Of a DNA stretch of 64,000 bases, positions 21,078 through 33,273 are shown piece after piece. The stretch is from Pollenia angustigena. Lineage: Eukaryota; Arthropoda; Insecta; Diptera; Polleniidae. Where the stretch lies: positions 252,180,830 through 252,244,829 of the forward strand of contig OV884057.1 in NCBI GenBank assembly GCA_930367215.1. The letters are read 5' to 3'. Position numbers and translations under genes: made by a program. The notes beneath the pieces were generated by a model that saw only the letters and a list, made by a program, of their open reading frames with translations, was not told the DNA's origin and made no database searches. Every line of letters begins with the position of its first letter. Position 1 is the stretch's first letter.

Positions 21078-22369
21078 CAAACATTTTTTAGTACTTTTTG
21101 AGCAAAAATAAAAAATATCATTCTAACACAAACGATATGTCTATTCTAAAAAAAAACTCTTAATCTTATATCGACATAACAAAAATTTTAAGCTATAATC
21201 GGATAAAAACTAAAAATTCTTTAATAAAAAACCAAAATATTACCTTTTAACTTAATTTATACTTAGTATCCCCATTATATTTTCGCATTTTTATAGAAAT
21301 GTATGAAATCAAATTTACAACAGAGCATTTCTTTCGTAAAAAAAAATTGCGCCGAACGCAACAAAATTTACAACAGCGCTAGAATGTAAAATGTTACAGT
21401 CAAGCACCAACTGTTTATACATTCTGGTAACAAATGTAGCTAAAGATGAAACTTATAAGTTCAGAATATATGGGAGGTAGGCATATCCTTGCACCGATTT
21501 TTCTAAAATTAAAAATTTGTCTTATCTTTGCCATAAAGTATCAGTATACCTAAATTCAACTTTCTACGATAACTGCCGATTCACTATATGGGGAAACAGA
21601 GCACTGTGTGACACCACCCGTACAGAAGCATAGATTTATGTATATGGGTAATTCCAAAGTGTTGAACGTGACAGTCGTACGCATCAAAAATGCAATAACA
21701 TCTTAAACAAAAAATATTTTTACGTTCTCTTAACCCTTAAATTATAGCACTAAGAAAGCACTGTTATCTATGCTAAAGTTTATGGAGGGCGCGATTCTAG
21801 GTCAAAGATAATGGCAAAAGAAGTAGCGGTTCGAACGTGAAAAAACCGAAGTAGTTTTTGTGGCCATGTATAAAAAGGCGTAATTCAGCGAAACCTGGCA
21901 CAATTTTTTAGTCAAACTACTTTAAGAATTTAACGTAGCAATGTAGCATTAAAATGTCTTCGTTTGATTCTAAAATCTTCTGTATTTTTCCTTTTTTAAG
22001 CCAAAATCTGGGTCGATACGTGACATTTCGAACGTGAAATTTCCATAATAATTTAACTGAATAATGATTAATACAAAATATAAATTTACCGTTAATCCGA
22101 ATAACATATTTCTCTTTGAACTCTTCCTTAGATTACAGGCCATGCAATAACATTTTTTTGGAATAATTTTTTTCAAATATCACCTCTTTTGAGAAAGATA
22201 AATATTAAAGAAAACATACAATAAAACATTCTCACAAATAAGAAATTCCGTTTGAACAACTTTGCAGTCTGATTGTTCATCTAAGTGAACAAATTTATGG
22301 AAAAATTTATAAAATTAGTAAAATCTTAATATTTCGTTAAACAATCAGCTTTTAATAACTTTTAAATTT
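21078..22369. other. No gene; repeated ACGTGACA/TTCGAACGTGAAA words
   Basis: GAACGTGACAGT (21664), GGTTCGAACGTGAAA (21829) and ACGTGACATTTCGAACGTGA (22018) recur, and ATGCAATAACAT is present near 21691 and 22143. They hint at an old inverted-repeat element of roughly 21.65-22.17 kb. No ends could be fixed. Confidence 0.4.
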
Positions 22370-22625
22370 TCGGCCACGGTGGACCTTTTGACGGTAATGC
22401 CCATATTTGAAGAAAGGCAAGAGACAATTTAGTTTCCAAATTAGGATCCAGCGTCTTAGTTATCAAAACACGGCATCTGACAAAATGTGGACTGGATTGA
22501 AGAAGTGGGCGTGGCACAAAATAGATTTATTTAAATAACTTTATATAACTTTCTGTTCTTATCGCACCATGGTGAATTGTATATAAGAATCGGCATAGCC
22601 GAATATATCATTCTGAATTGTTTTT
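22370..22625 (+). mobile_element. DINE-1-like 3' fragment, family C
   Basis: GAAGAAGTGGGCGTGGCACA, CGCACCATGGTGAATTGTAT and the terminal stem AATCGGCATAGCCGAATATA followed by a diverged ACTCTTACTTGTT end match the family C terminus read in reverse at 33274. The 5' part is missing. Confidence 0.7.
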
Positions 22626-22684
22626 TTTAATTCTGTTTGTTAATGTGAGTTAGTGGGTGAGTGGTCTAAGATGTTGGTCCATTA

Positions 22685-22737
22685 GGTAAAGGGTATTAAA
22701 AATTCATCGCAGCCGAATTTATTAGTCTTTCTTGTTT
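22685..22737 (+). mobile_element. Solo DINE-like 3' terminus
   Basis: AGGGTATTAAAAATTCATCG, GCAGCCGAATTTATTAGTC and CTTTCTTGTTTG keep the stem-and-terminus architecture of the family in about 50 bp. It lies 60 bp after another terminus in the same orientation, suggesting tandem ends. Confidence 0.5.
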
Positions 22738-25599
22738 GTTTTTTTTTTTTTGTATTTTCATTCACAATTTTTCATAAATTTCTGTTGAAAGCTGGGGAGA
22801 ATGTTGCTTGTTCTCTTGTACTCTGTCTTGCAAACATTTTTTTGCACAGTTACTAAAATGGTTTGTCTGTCATGTAAGAAATTTGAATTTTAATGTTGCA
22901 ATAACTTTATTTTCTACTGTGTTCTTAAATTTTTTTCTCTTGTCGAAAGAACATTGCCCTACCCAAAATTTTATACATTTGTTCTGAAAAAGATGCTGTT
23001 GTTTATTTGAAAATATGACTGTAAAAATCATTTATCATATAAAATTTTTATTTTTTTTGTGAAATAACGTGTATTTCGGTTGTTATTTGTAGGGGAGTTT
23101 GCTTCTCTTGAAATTGTTGATATGAGTTAGATTACGTTTTTATTATTTTTGCATGACTGAAGTTTTATATTTTTGTTAGTTGCATTCTGTTGTCAGTAAA
23201 AAGCGAACTTTTGAATGTATGTTGTAATTTACTTTGCAAAACTATTATCATTGAATAATGTTAAGTACGTTATACTTTTGCGCTTTCTTTGTATTTTTCA
23301 GTGCATTTTCAGTAGTAAAGAAGTAACAAGAATATTAAGAAGTGACAGTGAACAATGTGGTTTAGTTTAACGAACAAAAATTTTTATCTAAAATAGGACT
23401 CTAGTTTTGGACACAGTGCCGGAAGAAATAATAGTGACTAATACAATTTTTAATAGTTTCTTTTTTTTCTTAATAGTTTCTTAAATTTTAATTTTTTTGC
23501 GCATTCATAAGATGAAATATAAAAGCCACGTCATGATAAAATGTTATATAAAATATAAAACCCCACTCTATATATCTCTCTATAGATATCTACACTCAAA
23601 ATATTATGTAGTTAAATTCATTTTAAACAACTTAAAATTTATTTAAAAAACGAATCATTAACATTTCATTTAAAACAAATAATTTTTACATTAATTTCTA
23701 AATTTTTTATTTATTGAACATCATATTCCTAAAAATTTAATAGTTTTTACTTTTAAATAAAAATATATTTTAACCGACAAAAATCAAACTACATAACAAA
23801 ATAAATACGGAAAACATTATTTTTTGGTAGTTTGTTTTTCAAATAACAAACATAAATGTTAAAAAATAAAATTATTCGTAAAATAACTATATTTTTATTC
23901 AGTTTTAACAGTTCGGAAAACGAATTTAATAACAAACAATCAGTTACTGTAATAAAATAATGAGTGTAAATAATTTTCATGAATCTTAACCTCATAACAT
24001 GATTTTGTTTTGGCAAGTCCTTGATTGCCGAAGGAATTCAAAGAAAGTGCACTCTAGAAAATTGGTTTTTAAAAACTGTGGTGTCGAGTATCATATGATC
24101 GGGCTTGACCGACTATACTTTTTTACCTGCTAAGATTACTTTTATCACGAATAATAAAAGTCTGTTTAAATTTAACGATAACATTTTAACATCCCTTGAA
24201 ACTTAAAATATGGTTGGACTTAATAATAGAACGTTAAAATAAAACTTATCTGCAACAATTGAAGCCCAGCCGCGAATAATGTTTTAAGTTAGAAAGTAAT
24301 TATCTTTTAGTTGGGCAAAAAAACTTTTTTAACAGGCAGGATTATTTATTTTTTTATTTTTGTTTTTTATATTATTAAAAATAATAATAATAAAAACTGT
24401 TATGCAAAAGGTTTTTAAACGTAATTCCGCTTTGCAAAACTATTTCAATTGTATAATTTTGTTAGTATCTTACAACCTTCTTCCGCTGGCTGACTCTTTG
24501 TATGCCATTTTGAAGTGGTTAAGGTTTATAATTTTGGGTAATTTGATGTTTAAGCAGTGTAAGAGAGTAATGATAACGGTATTCTACAAAAAAACAGTTT
24601 TTGCAAAAAGTGGATTTTACAACGTTATTCACGGCTGTGCTTTAATTGTATATTTAATTTTAAAAGTAATGTGCTTTAAAGTGGCAAATTTTAATTATTT
24701 TGTTCTCTGCAGTAGTTAAAGGATTTTTTAATCACTTGCTTGGTTTGCTTAGAGTTCCAACATTTTTTTTAATTTATTTGAATACATTTTCGGATATTCT
24801 CATTGGTTTGTCAAGCTACACTTTTTATAACTGACATCTAAGCTTGAACTTCTTGAGCTATATCTTAATTTTTGATGAATTTAAAGTGCTTAAAGATAAA
24901 AAAGACGATGACTTAAGTCATATTCCCAAATGGAAATGATTCTTCGTTTTAACAATTTTAGAATGTAATTTTAATATTCCACACCACAATATTATACAAC
25001 TTGAGTGCTTTTTTCTTTTGCTGTCCACCAACACTAAAACTATCAAGTGAACATCAATCAGAATGAAAAATTTTCCAAACAATTGGTTTAGTGACAAAAA
25101 AGCATAGAAAATTCAAAACTGTAGCAAAAACAACTGAGTTGGGGATAAAGTGCTGTAAAGAAAAACTAGAGATTTATAGCGCTGGCAAATATATTTATAG
25201 TTATACAAACAATACCGACAAAAAACTATTAAATCAGTAAACAAAAAAAATTGTCAAATGTCAGTTAGTAAATTTTGACTGTCAAAGTGCTTGACGTCAC
25301 GGCAAATTCACTTATGTACGTATGCTGGACGTAATATTCGCCGTATAATTTAAATTTTTTGGTTTTCCATCGAGCATCGTCGGTATTACACATACAAGCA
25401 CATTTTCACTAATACATACTACCATAGCGGTTGATGAGAAATGCTTGACCGTGTACAGACCCCTTTATTATTGTACGCAGAAAGTATGCAATACCATTTT
25501 GTTTTTTTGTTGTTAAATAATTAAAATCACTCATACGCACATTCTTATGTTCAACACAAGTGAATGAACGTGTAGTAAAATTTATATGAAAAACACTTA
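22738..25599. other. No gene recognised; intron-like AT-rich DNA
   Basis: Long T-rich and A-rich stretches. A 119-codon frame at 24360-24719 is Phe/Leu/Ile-rich, lacks a recognisable domain and has no supporting context. Apart from a small family B terminus (24078-24127) nothing is identified. Confidence 0.5.
24078..24127 (+). mobile_element. Solo DINE-like 3' terminus, family B
   Basis: GTGGTGTCGAGTATCATATG, the inverted ATCGGGCTTGACCGA stem and TATACTTTTTTAC match the reverse of the family B terminus at 41430-41480. Confidence 0.65.
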
Positions 25600-25873
25600 G
25601 GCCCTAAATTTGTAAAACGCAACGCAATCCCAAAAATAACATTGAACGCAAAAACCATGTCAAAAATTTTTCAAAATTTTATTGTTGCTTTCTACAGAAA
25701 TACACATTGCGTTTTAAAATTATCAACGCCACAAGATATGCAGCGTTTAAAATTTAAAAATGCAATATACATTTCTATAGAAAACAACAACAAAATTATG
25801 AAATATTTTCGATTTTGTTTTTGCATTCAATATAATTGTTGGCGTTGCGTGTGCGATTTACAAATTTAGGGCC
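25600..25873. mobile_element. MITE with TTA target duplication
   Basis: The inverted ends GGCCCTAAATTTGTAAA are flanked by TTA (25597-25599, 25874-25876). GCAACGC words lie inside both ends and AACAATAAAATT / ACAACAACAAAATT words inside these. A second, more decayed family member is at 49600-49855. The 75-codon frame it contains is not conserved between the copies. Confidence 0.8.
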
Positions 25874-27054
25874 TTAGTTTTTTGAGCGTTTTTATTTAAT
25901 TTTTCACTTGTGAAAACAGCACATTAATATTTGTGTTTTCTTATTTTGCTTTTTCAAATAATTTGTAAACCCAGTATTTAATTCATAAAAATATTTAACA
26001 AACTTTCGAACGGATTTTTAATGACTTCAAGACATGTTGTTCCAATTTGTTTTACTTTAGTATTTTTCTGCTACAAACTGCACGAAAAATGTTTTCCGTT
26101 ACAATTACTGCTTCATTTCCGGTTCATATTCATTAACTTCCGTCTACTGAAATAATTTTTTGCATTTATTTCTCTCTTCTGTTTTATTTATTTTTCTGTT
26201 CTGTTCATTTCCTTTGATTCGATTCGTTTCGTTTAAGTGTTTATTTCTTTTGCATATTTTCAGGTTTTTTTATTTTAATCCTTCCTTTTTCAATCTAGGT
26301 TTATTTTTAATTTGAGATATTTTTTTTTGTTGCTTTTAAACAGTTCTTTTTTTTTTGGCTCTTTATTACTATTTTATAATGGCTTTTCCATGTCACCAGG
26401 CATAAAATATCGCTACTTTTTTGCAAACAACCATTGTCACACACATATTTGCAGTCATTTTAAAATATGTATATTTCGTATCGTGTTGTATTTATATTAA
26501 GATTTTTTCCGCGTATGAATGTTTTTACATTTGACTCTGTCTGTTTAATGTTTTACGATTTAGCTGAGTCTGTTGATGGCGGTAGATGCTGATTGGTAGA
26601 GGTAAATAGCAGCAGTAGTAGTTGTTCCTTTAGTTCACAAAAAGGCCAACTACACGCATATCGTTCAAATTTCTAGAAGGAATTATTGAAGTACAAAATG
26701 TCAAATGGAAAATTTACTATTTCAATTGCAAAAATACAGATCCAAAAAAAGTTTACAGGGTGACTCAAAAAAAACACAGGGTTCTATGGCTCTTTACTTG
26801 ATGTTTTCTTAACACTTTATTAATAGAAAGTTTAAGGTATATATATGAAAAAATATTTTAAACTTTGCGTAATCGCGCCTTTTCTAAGAGTTTCTATTTC
26901 TTCTTTTAAAATTTCTAGAACTATAACTTGGATTTGTTATCAAACACCCAGTATAAGCTTCGCCTACATTATAATGTGTTTAGTAAGGAGTAAGGGCCGA
27001 TGTTGATTTTGAATAAAACACAAATATTTAGAAAATTATTGTCACATCTCTTTT
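25874..27054. other. No gene recognised
   Basis: AT-rich DNA. GTTTACAGGGTGACTCAAAA near 26751-26771 resembles the end of a mariner-type element (GGGTGA(C/T)TCA), but a partner end was not found. A short GC-balanced stretch at 26560-26650 has no visible function. Confidence 0.4.
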
Positions 27055-27741
27055 TATACCCTTCACCGAAGGTAAGAGGGAATATATAACTTTGTCATTC
27101 CGTTTGTATGTTCCACAATATTGATCCTACACACTATAAAGTAGATATATTCTGGGTCCTTATGAACAGCGAAGTTCAAATCCGGTTGTCCGTCTGTCCG
27201 TCTGTCTGTCTGTCCGTGTGTATGTTGAAATGGGTTTGCCGAAAGCCCCAGAAATGATGTGGACTAGGTTGATGTATATTTATATCACATATACTCCGTT
27301 TAAGTTTGCTATTGAAATTCAGCCAGATCGGTCCAAAAATGACGGAGATATGAGCAAAAAACTACGGCTACCTCTAAATTTTTCCAAAAATCCCTTGTTG
27401 TTGTATTTTTTATTTCTGTATATCTGGGGAACGGCAAAAGCCAAAGTTTCCAAATTAGGTACACACATTTAGGTTGCCAATACACACCATCCTACAAAAT
27501 GTGGGCGGGATTTTAGAAGTGGGCGTAGTACCTCCCGTACAAAAAAAAATAAGAATTGTATAAATACCTAAATTTTAGGGCTGCTATATGTCCTATGTAT
27601 ATGACTTATATACCAAAATATCGGAAATTTCTAGAAGAACATATTTCGGTTCATATACAAAAAAGTTATGACCAAAATAAATTTTTTTTTTTAAATACCC
27701 TCTTTCGGGAACCATAGATCTCCCCAAGTCCAAGCTTAATA
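27055..27741 (+). mobile_element. DINE-1-like element, family C, 3' truncated
   Basis: It begins TATACCCTTCACCGAAGGTA, then ACTATAAAGTAGATATATTC, the GTCCGTCTGTCCGTCTGTCT core, GCCAGATCGGTCCAAAAATG, GAAGTGGGCGTAGTACCTCC and CTTTCGGGAACCATAGATCT. It is cut off at about 27741, where mariner-type transposase sequence begins. Confidence 0.75.
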
Positions 27742-28045
27742 GACATCTCCACCACGCGGTGAAAGTGTGCCTCATCACTAAAAATGATTTTCTTCGAAAA
27801 TTAATCATCCACTGTTGCCATTTCTTGCCACCATTCTAACCACTGACGACTTTTTTAATGGTCAGGAGGCTTTAGTTCTTGAGTCAATTACACCTTGCAA
27901 GCGTGTAAAATGCAAGTCTGTATGCATAATGTTCATCAACGACGAGCGTGAGCGGTGCAATTGTTGGGCACGATGACGAGTTGAGGTTGACGGCTCTTTA
28001 GCCACACTATCGCGAACAGCGACAATATTTTCTGCAATTATAATA
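27742..28045 (-). pseudogene. Mariner-type (DUF4817) transposase fragment
   Basis: Reverse-strand translation gives ENIVAVRDSVAKEPSTSTRH, then RAQQL and, after frameshifts, KIIFSDEAHFHRVVEM. This matches the insect transposase family whose consensus has ENIAAVAESV...RHRSQQLG and IFSDEAHFxLNGxV. The HTH end of the DUF4817 region and the strand around the first or second catalytic Asp (in SDEAHF) are present. The rest of the catalytic domain is gone. It abuts the broken end of a DINE-like element, so either could have invaded the other. Confidence 0.75.
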
Positions 28046-29518
28046 CAGAGAAAACGAATGAGTGTGTTCTCTGAAAAGAGGTTTTGATTATATTATAGTT
28101 ATATATTTCTATATGGAATTTTGCATGTGTTTGTGTATTATTAACCCTGTAGTAAATAAAATAGTCAGTTGCAAAAAACACCAACTATAAATTAAATATT
28201 TTTCAAATGACTACAAATTGGTTTAAATCTCATGCAGATATCAAACAAACATATTGCATAGAGGCACACGTAATGTACAAATAAAAGCAAAATAAGTAAA
28301 ATAAGCATGCCATGAAGTCAAATGAAAAAAATTTATACAAACATATTAAAATAATTAAAAATTATTTCAATACAAATCTTTTTATGTACTAGCAATTATG
28401 TAGCGTATTTACATATTTCAGCACTATTATACATGATCATTTAGGGCATTTTAATGCAAAATTTTCTTAAATAATTATTTATATATCAAAATACTTAAAG
28501 ATATATGTACATATATACATATGTATGTATGTATGTTCATATGTACATATATTTTTTTGACAGAATTATTTAAAATTTAAATAATTTATTATAAACTGAC
28601 TATTTTATTAATTAACTACAAATAGGTTTAAAAATAAGTAATTAGTGGTCAGTTAAAAAGTCATGCAAAGATGGCCAATTGACTACTGCCTATGACATGC
28701 CCATGTTAAAATAATGAGTCGTCGACAAGGAAAAAAGTCACTTAATCAACTAGTTGTGGTTATAAAAAAACCAGTTTGAAGTTACTTAAAAATGGGTTAG
28801 ACTTCCTACAGGGAATGTACATATGGCTTTGTATATATAAGATGTCAGGCTGAAAGGGGTTTTCTTAACTTTAGAATCATAGCTGTATGGAAAAATGTTT
28901 GTGTGATATGTTTAAATTTTGGAAAATATATAAGAAGTTAATAAAATATACATTTATATCAACGTGTTTCAATGCTTAATTGCGAACTAATTATGTTACA
29001 GTTCTTTTATCAAGTTGGAATTCCGACAATATACTTCTGGGGGGATTTCAACATGACATGGACTAACTACGTCACATAGTATATAATAAAAAAACTTGTA
29101 GTCCCACTTATTAAGCTGATTCTCTGCGTTCCATCAATTCTTAATCTCATGTTAGCTGAGGAATTTTCAACACCTTTACTTACCGGAAGTGAAATCTCAA
29201 GATGGCGCTGCTACCCTTAGCCGTTTAATTACACTTCTGGAAGAATGAAATATGTTATATGTATGTAGTCAAGTTATTCTTAGTTACAGTTATTAAGGAG
29301 TTGCGCTGAGACTGCCTTAAATTGAACTTAAATTCACCTAACCCTTATATCACCCTTGTGTGAAATACCACACAAAATTAAGCATTTTTACACGATAAGC
29401 AAAATTATTTTTGAGGTACCCTGAAGAAACTTCTTGACTTTGTTAGCAATATAAATGAAGAACTGAAAACACATTTTCTGATTAAAAATATTTTTTAGTA
29501 ACGAAATATTTCAGAACT
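28046..29518. other. No gene recognised
   Basis: AT-rich DNA with an ATGTA/TACAT-rich microsatellite-like stretch at 28500-28550. No coding or element ends were seen. Confidence 0.45.
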
Positions 29519-29744
29519 TACGTTACCGTCGTGTGTGGTTTTCGACACATAGAGACAAAATTTGCTGTAGGCAATTGTGAATATTTTTGATATTGTTGCG
29601 AACAATGTGAATGCTTATATAAAAACATACAAGCTTTGTATGGTTTATTGTTGATCACAAACGGGATAAATCATGATTTTGATTACAGCAAACTAGATAT
29701 TGCATATGTGTGAAAAACCACACACGAGGGTAACTAACGTATAT
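29519..29744. mobile_element. Inverted-repeat element with CGTGTGTGGTTTT ends
   Basis: TACGTTACCGTCGTGTGTGG near 29520 is mirrored by CCACACACGAGGGTAACTAA near 29716. A third related word, CCCTTGTGTGAAATACCACA, lies at about 29353. The short element of about 225 bp cannot be assigned to a superfamily from its flanks. Confidence 0.5.
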
Positions 29745-30144
29745 TTTTTTGAGGGTGATTTGATGGTTAAGAAAAAAACTCTAATCATCACAGCTTTTTT
29801 TTTATACAAAATGAGCTAGAAATTCAAGAAATATTTTGCGGGAGACTTTAGTAAAATTTCCCCAGAAACTATATTGGCAAATTGGATTGACTTCAAAGTC
29901 AATAAAGGCGACCAAATGCATGCAATTTTTCACCATAAACTCATAGAAATGTTTTTATCGAATTAATTTTATACTAATTTTAAAGTTCTAAGCAGCTTTT
30001 AAAAGCCATTAGTAGGATTTTATTTCCTGGTAATTTGACAAAGATCTTTTAAATATTTTCTCTTCGGGGCAGCCGTTTCGATTATAATCCGTAGTATTTT
30101 ATCAGCGGTATTTTTAAAATTGTTTAAATAATTTCAATTAAAAA

Positions 30145-30298
30145 GATTTTGTTTGTCGTGCTTAATCCCCAATTTTTAATCTTGATAAAAACACTGAAAT
30201 TTTTTGTTGATGGGATAAGCTATTCCTATGCGCATTTCACTGGTTGCTTAGGCCAGATCATAAGGAAACTTCATCCAAAGATTTTAGAAAAATTAATC

Positions 30299-30329
<31 letters not shown>

Positions 30330-30335
30330 CAAAAA
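30145..30335. repeat. Diverged extra copy of the foldback arm, plus (TA)n
   Basis: About 145 bp from 30145 (AAGATTTTGTTTGTCGTGCT onward, with GATGGGATAAGCTATTCCTA) repeat the left arm of the 30368-30868 element in direct orientation with about ten differences. A (TA)n run of roughly 30 bp follows at 30300-30330, where the full element has its inner half. Confidence 0.75.
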
Positions 30336-30367
30336 GTAATTTCAATTTTTGGGAATAAAAAATTTTA

Positions 30368-30864
30368 ATTTCAAAAGATTTTGTTATTTGTGCTTAATTC
30401 CCAGTTTTTATTCTTGATAAAAACACTTGAAATTTATTGTTGATGGGATAAGCTATTCCTATGCATTTCACTGGTTGCTTAGGCCAGATCATCAGGAAAC
30501 TTCATCCATAAAGATTTTAGACAAACTAAAGATATTAAACCAAATAAAACTGTTAAACTGTTAAAGTGGGTTTATCTCGTCTTTATCTGACGAGATAAAC
30601 CCACTTTTTTATTGTTGATGTATTTTGTTCAAGCTTTGATATTGTTACAAGTAAAACTGTTGCTATAAGTCTTATACGTTTAACAGTTTTATTTGGTTTA
30701 ATATCTTTAGTTTGTCTAAAATCTTTATGGATGAAGTTTCCTGATGATCTGGCCTAAGCAACCAGTGAAATGCATAGGAATAGCTTATCCCATCAACAAT
30801 AAATTTCAAGTGTTTTTATCAAGAATAAAAACTGGGAATTAAGCACAAATAACAAAATCTTTTG

Positions 30865-30868
<4 letters not shown>
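30368..30868. mobile_element. Foldback element with two nearly identical 191-bp arms
   Basis: Positions 30368-30558 and 30678-30868 are inverted copies, identical or almost so by eye. Landmarks are TGATGGGATAAGCTATTCCT and CTTAGGCCAGATCATCAGGA. The 119-bp spacer carries a separate hairpin. The high identity of the arms suggests recent formation or ongoing gene conversion. No target duplication could be fixed because one side is a (TA)n run. Confidence 0.85.
30564..30606. repeat. Perfect 18-bp-stem hairpin
   Basis: AAGTGGGTTTATCTCGTC and its exact complement are separated by the 7-base loop TTTATCT. It sits off-centre in the spacer of the foldback element. Confidence 0.9.

Positions 30869-30916
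<48 letters not shown>
30869..30916. repeat. (TA)n microsatellite
   Basis: An uninterrupted run of about 24 TA units lies directly between the foldback arm and a Helitron-like 5' region. Such runs are frequent at Helitron starts (TCTATATATA). Confidence 0.9.
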
Positions 30917-30921
<5 letters not shown>

Positions 30922-31741
30922 TGAATTGTGTTAGTAATTGATGTTCGCTGAAGTGCGTGTACCGAGTTTCTGTAAAGTTTACGTGGAAGGTGACGTCAAT
31001 ACAAAGGTTTTTATGTATCAACGGTCTTCAAATGTGTATTGGTTCATGAGTTATAGCCATTCATTACGAAACATGTATTTATATTCTCATACAAATATCA
31101 ACAAAATGAAATTTTATGAAATTTTGTATGTGTATTTGTTAGGTATGAGAATAGGTCGTAGAGTATATTTTATATCACTAGCGGGCGCAAAATATTGCAA
31201 TAGGGGTAAAAGCTCCCACTCGCCAATCTTCCACACAAATCAACCAGTTTTCTTAAAATTTGGCATGCAGACGATGTAACATCTGAAAGAGAATTGGGAA
31301 TAGGGTGTGAAATAGGGTAAGAGGGTTTAAAGCTCCCCCTCCCTATATCTTCGTAACTAATCAACCGATTGAAATTTCGCAGGCAAATTATGTTACAGTT
31401 GGAAAGAGCTATAGCCTATAGTTTTTATTATTTAGGGCGTGAAATAGAACAATAGGGGTAAAAGCTCCCCCTCCCTCTACCTCTACCATACACTGTAACT
31501 TGGAAAGAGGACAGGGCATTAAATAGAGCAAGAGGGGCAAAAGCTCCGCCTCCCTATATCTTCTAAGCTCCCTATATCTTCTTAACTAATCAATTAATTT
31601 TCTTGAAATTGGGTAGGCAAATGGTGTAACATCTGCAAAGAGCTATAGCCTATAATTTTTTCTTAAAATTTGGCTAGCAGACACTGTTACATCTGAAAGA
31701 AATAAGTTATGTGGCAAAATATTGTTTGCCGGGCCAGCTAG
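30917..31741 (+). mobile_element. Non-autonomous Helitron
   Basis: The 5' part (TGTTAGTAATTGATGTTCGC, GTGGAAGGTGACGT, TCAAATGTGTATTGGTTCAT, GAGTTATAGCCATTC) matches the start of the helicase-bearing element at 42421. The 3' end reads GCCGGGCCAGCTAG then T at 31738-31742, the CTAG terminus expected of Helitrons, preceded by a short GC-rich stem. In between, a unit of about 130-150 bp built around GGTAAAAGCTCCCCCTCCCT is repeated about four times (31200-31700). No Rep/helicase is encoded. Confidence 0.75.
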
Positions 31742-31763
31742 TACAAATAAAAAATAAGAATTA

Positions 31764-33111
31764 CAGTAGTTTTGACTTAGCTGCACAATCTTCTTTGCAC
31801 GATTTTTTGTGCAGATAAATCAAAAATGCAGTTATCTTAAATACATTTACCTGCCTTAATGTGCAGGTACACAATTGTGGTTCCCTGCACAAAAGTGCAG
31901 CTAAAGTAAAGTGTTTGACTTAAAAGTAGAATAAAAAAAGTATTTTATTAATACATAAATTTATATTTTATTTCAACACAGCTAGCATTTTCAATCGTCT
32001 AGGAGTCTACTGGCAATCTCACAAAGGGTGTTTTGATCGTCGACGAGCTCATTTTTTAATTGTAGACAATTCCTTGCACGAGAGAAACTGTTACACGTGC
32101 TGCTTCCTATGAGAGATTCTGCCACATTAATCGTAAAGGGCATCGTTTATGATGTATGTAGAGATTATCTAACGAGCCTTTCAAAAGCATGTCAAGAGTC
32201 GTATGAGACTCATGTAGGTATTATTTTACAACTCAATAAGGGCATCAAGCGTATTTTTCATGGCAAAACTTTTAATTTTCATAAAATTTTTATAAAAAAA
32301 ACCTTAAGGTCGCGAAATCAACAGATCCTTAGGCCGGTTGGTTTTATTAAAATTGTATTGGAAATAGCATTTTCATACTTCAAAAACGGTTTAGGTAGCT
32401 CAGTAATTGTTATACGACGCTTACAAAAAGTCTCAAAAGTTTCATTCCAAGATTTAAAGACGAGCGTATCAAAAAATAAATAAAAAAATAATAAATTAAA
32501 AAAGATTTAGATGTTTTTGTTTTTGTTACACGTCAGATAATCATCAGAAGATTGTTTTAGGAGTTGTATATTAAACATAATCGTTTAACAAACAGCCTAT
32601 GTATGCTGTTTATATAATATAAAAGAAACATTAACAAAACCAATGAGAATTCACAAAGAACATTAAAATGTAAGGAAAAATACTAAATAATTGCGATTTA
32701 TATGTTTATGAACAGCTTAAATTGGATATTTATGTGAAAAAGTGGTCACCATATATTTTTATGTGTGCAGCTAACTTTGATGTTTTGTATGAAAATATTT
32801 TAAAGCTGCCCAAAAATATGAAAAATGTGCAGGTATACAAAATGCACGTAAAAAAGGATATTAAAGTATAATTCCAGAAAATATGTATTTGGTGCAGTTA
32901 AGTCAAAGTGCAACTAACTTTGATTTTTTGTATGAAAATAATTTTAAAATGCCAAAAATTTTGCGCATTTATCTTAAATGTGCAGGTATAGAAGGTGCAC
33001 TTAAAAAAGGAATTTGTATGGAAATATAAAGAATAATTCCAAAAATTATCAATTTTGTGCAGCTAAGTTAAAAGTGCACGTAAACAAAAGGCAGTTAGGT
33101 CAAAACTACTG
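31764..33111 (-). mobile_element. pogo-like element with TA target duplication
   Basis: The ends CAGTAGTTTTGACTTAGCTG and complement are flanked by TA (31762-31763, 33112-33113). The Drosophila pogo terminal repeat has the same CAGTA...CTTAGCTGCA layout. Additional GTGCAG(C/G)TAA words recur five or more times near both ends, possible transposase-binding sites. The interior carries a reverse-strand transposase remnant. The 1348-bp length is shorter than autonomous pogo (about 2.1 kb). Confidence 0.8.
31991..32143 (-). pseudogene. C-terminal remnant of pogo-type transposase
   Basis: Reverse translation reads MPFTINVAESLIGSSTC, NSFSRARNCLQ and ELVDDQNTLCEIASRLLDD then stop. In pogo/Tigger transposases the DDE domain is followed by a segment of the form (A/S)W..V...TI.NCF.KA and an acidic tail, which this resembles. 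Upstream reverse-strand sequence (32150-32480) is broken by stops, with WNETFETFCKRR the only suggestive piece. A 128-codon frame on the opposite strand (32097-32483) is judged a shadow. Confidence 0.5.
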
Positions 33112-33273
33112 TATAAGCAACAGTTTTACTTGTAATGATATCAAAGCTTAAGCAACAACAATAAACAGTGAGCTTATCTTTTTTACATTCCCCATTGTTT
33201 AAATAATTTTAAAATTTCCTTCGTAAATACAGTATGCAAATAAGTTTGTTAATCTAAAATAAATGTTAATTTA

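Noticed and set aside
20818..21111. 97-codon frame ending in a hydrophobic stretch
   Set aside because: Internal to a family B DINE-like element; repeat-derived.
24360..24719. 119-codon Phe/Leu/Ile-rich frame resembling a membrane protein
   Set aside because: The hydrophobic look is expected from T-rich DNA. No conserved motif, splice context or neighbouring evidence supports it.
32097..32483. 128-codon frame on the plus strand inside the pogo-like element
   Set aside because: It lies opposite the recognisable transposase C-terminus and has no domain; judged a shadow frame.
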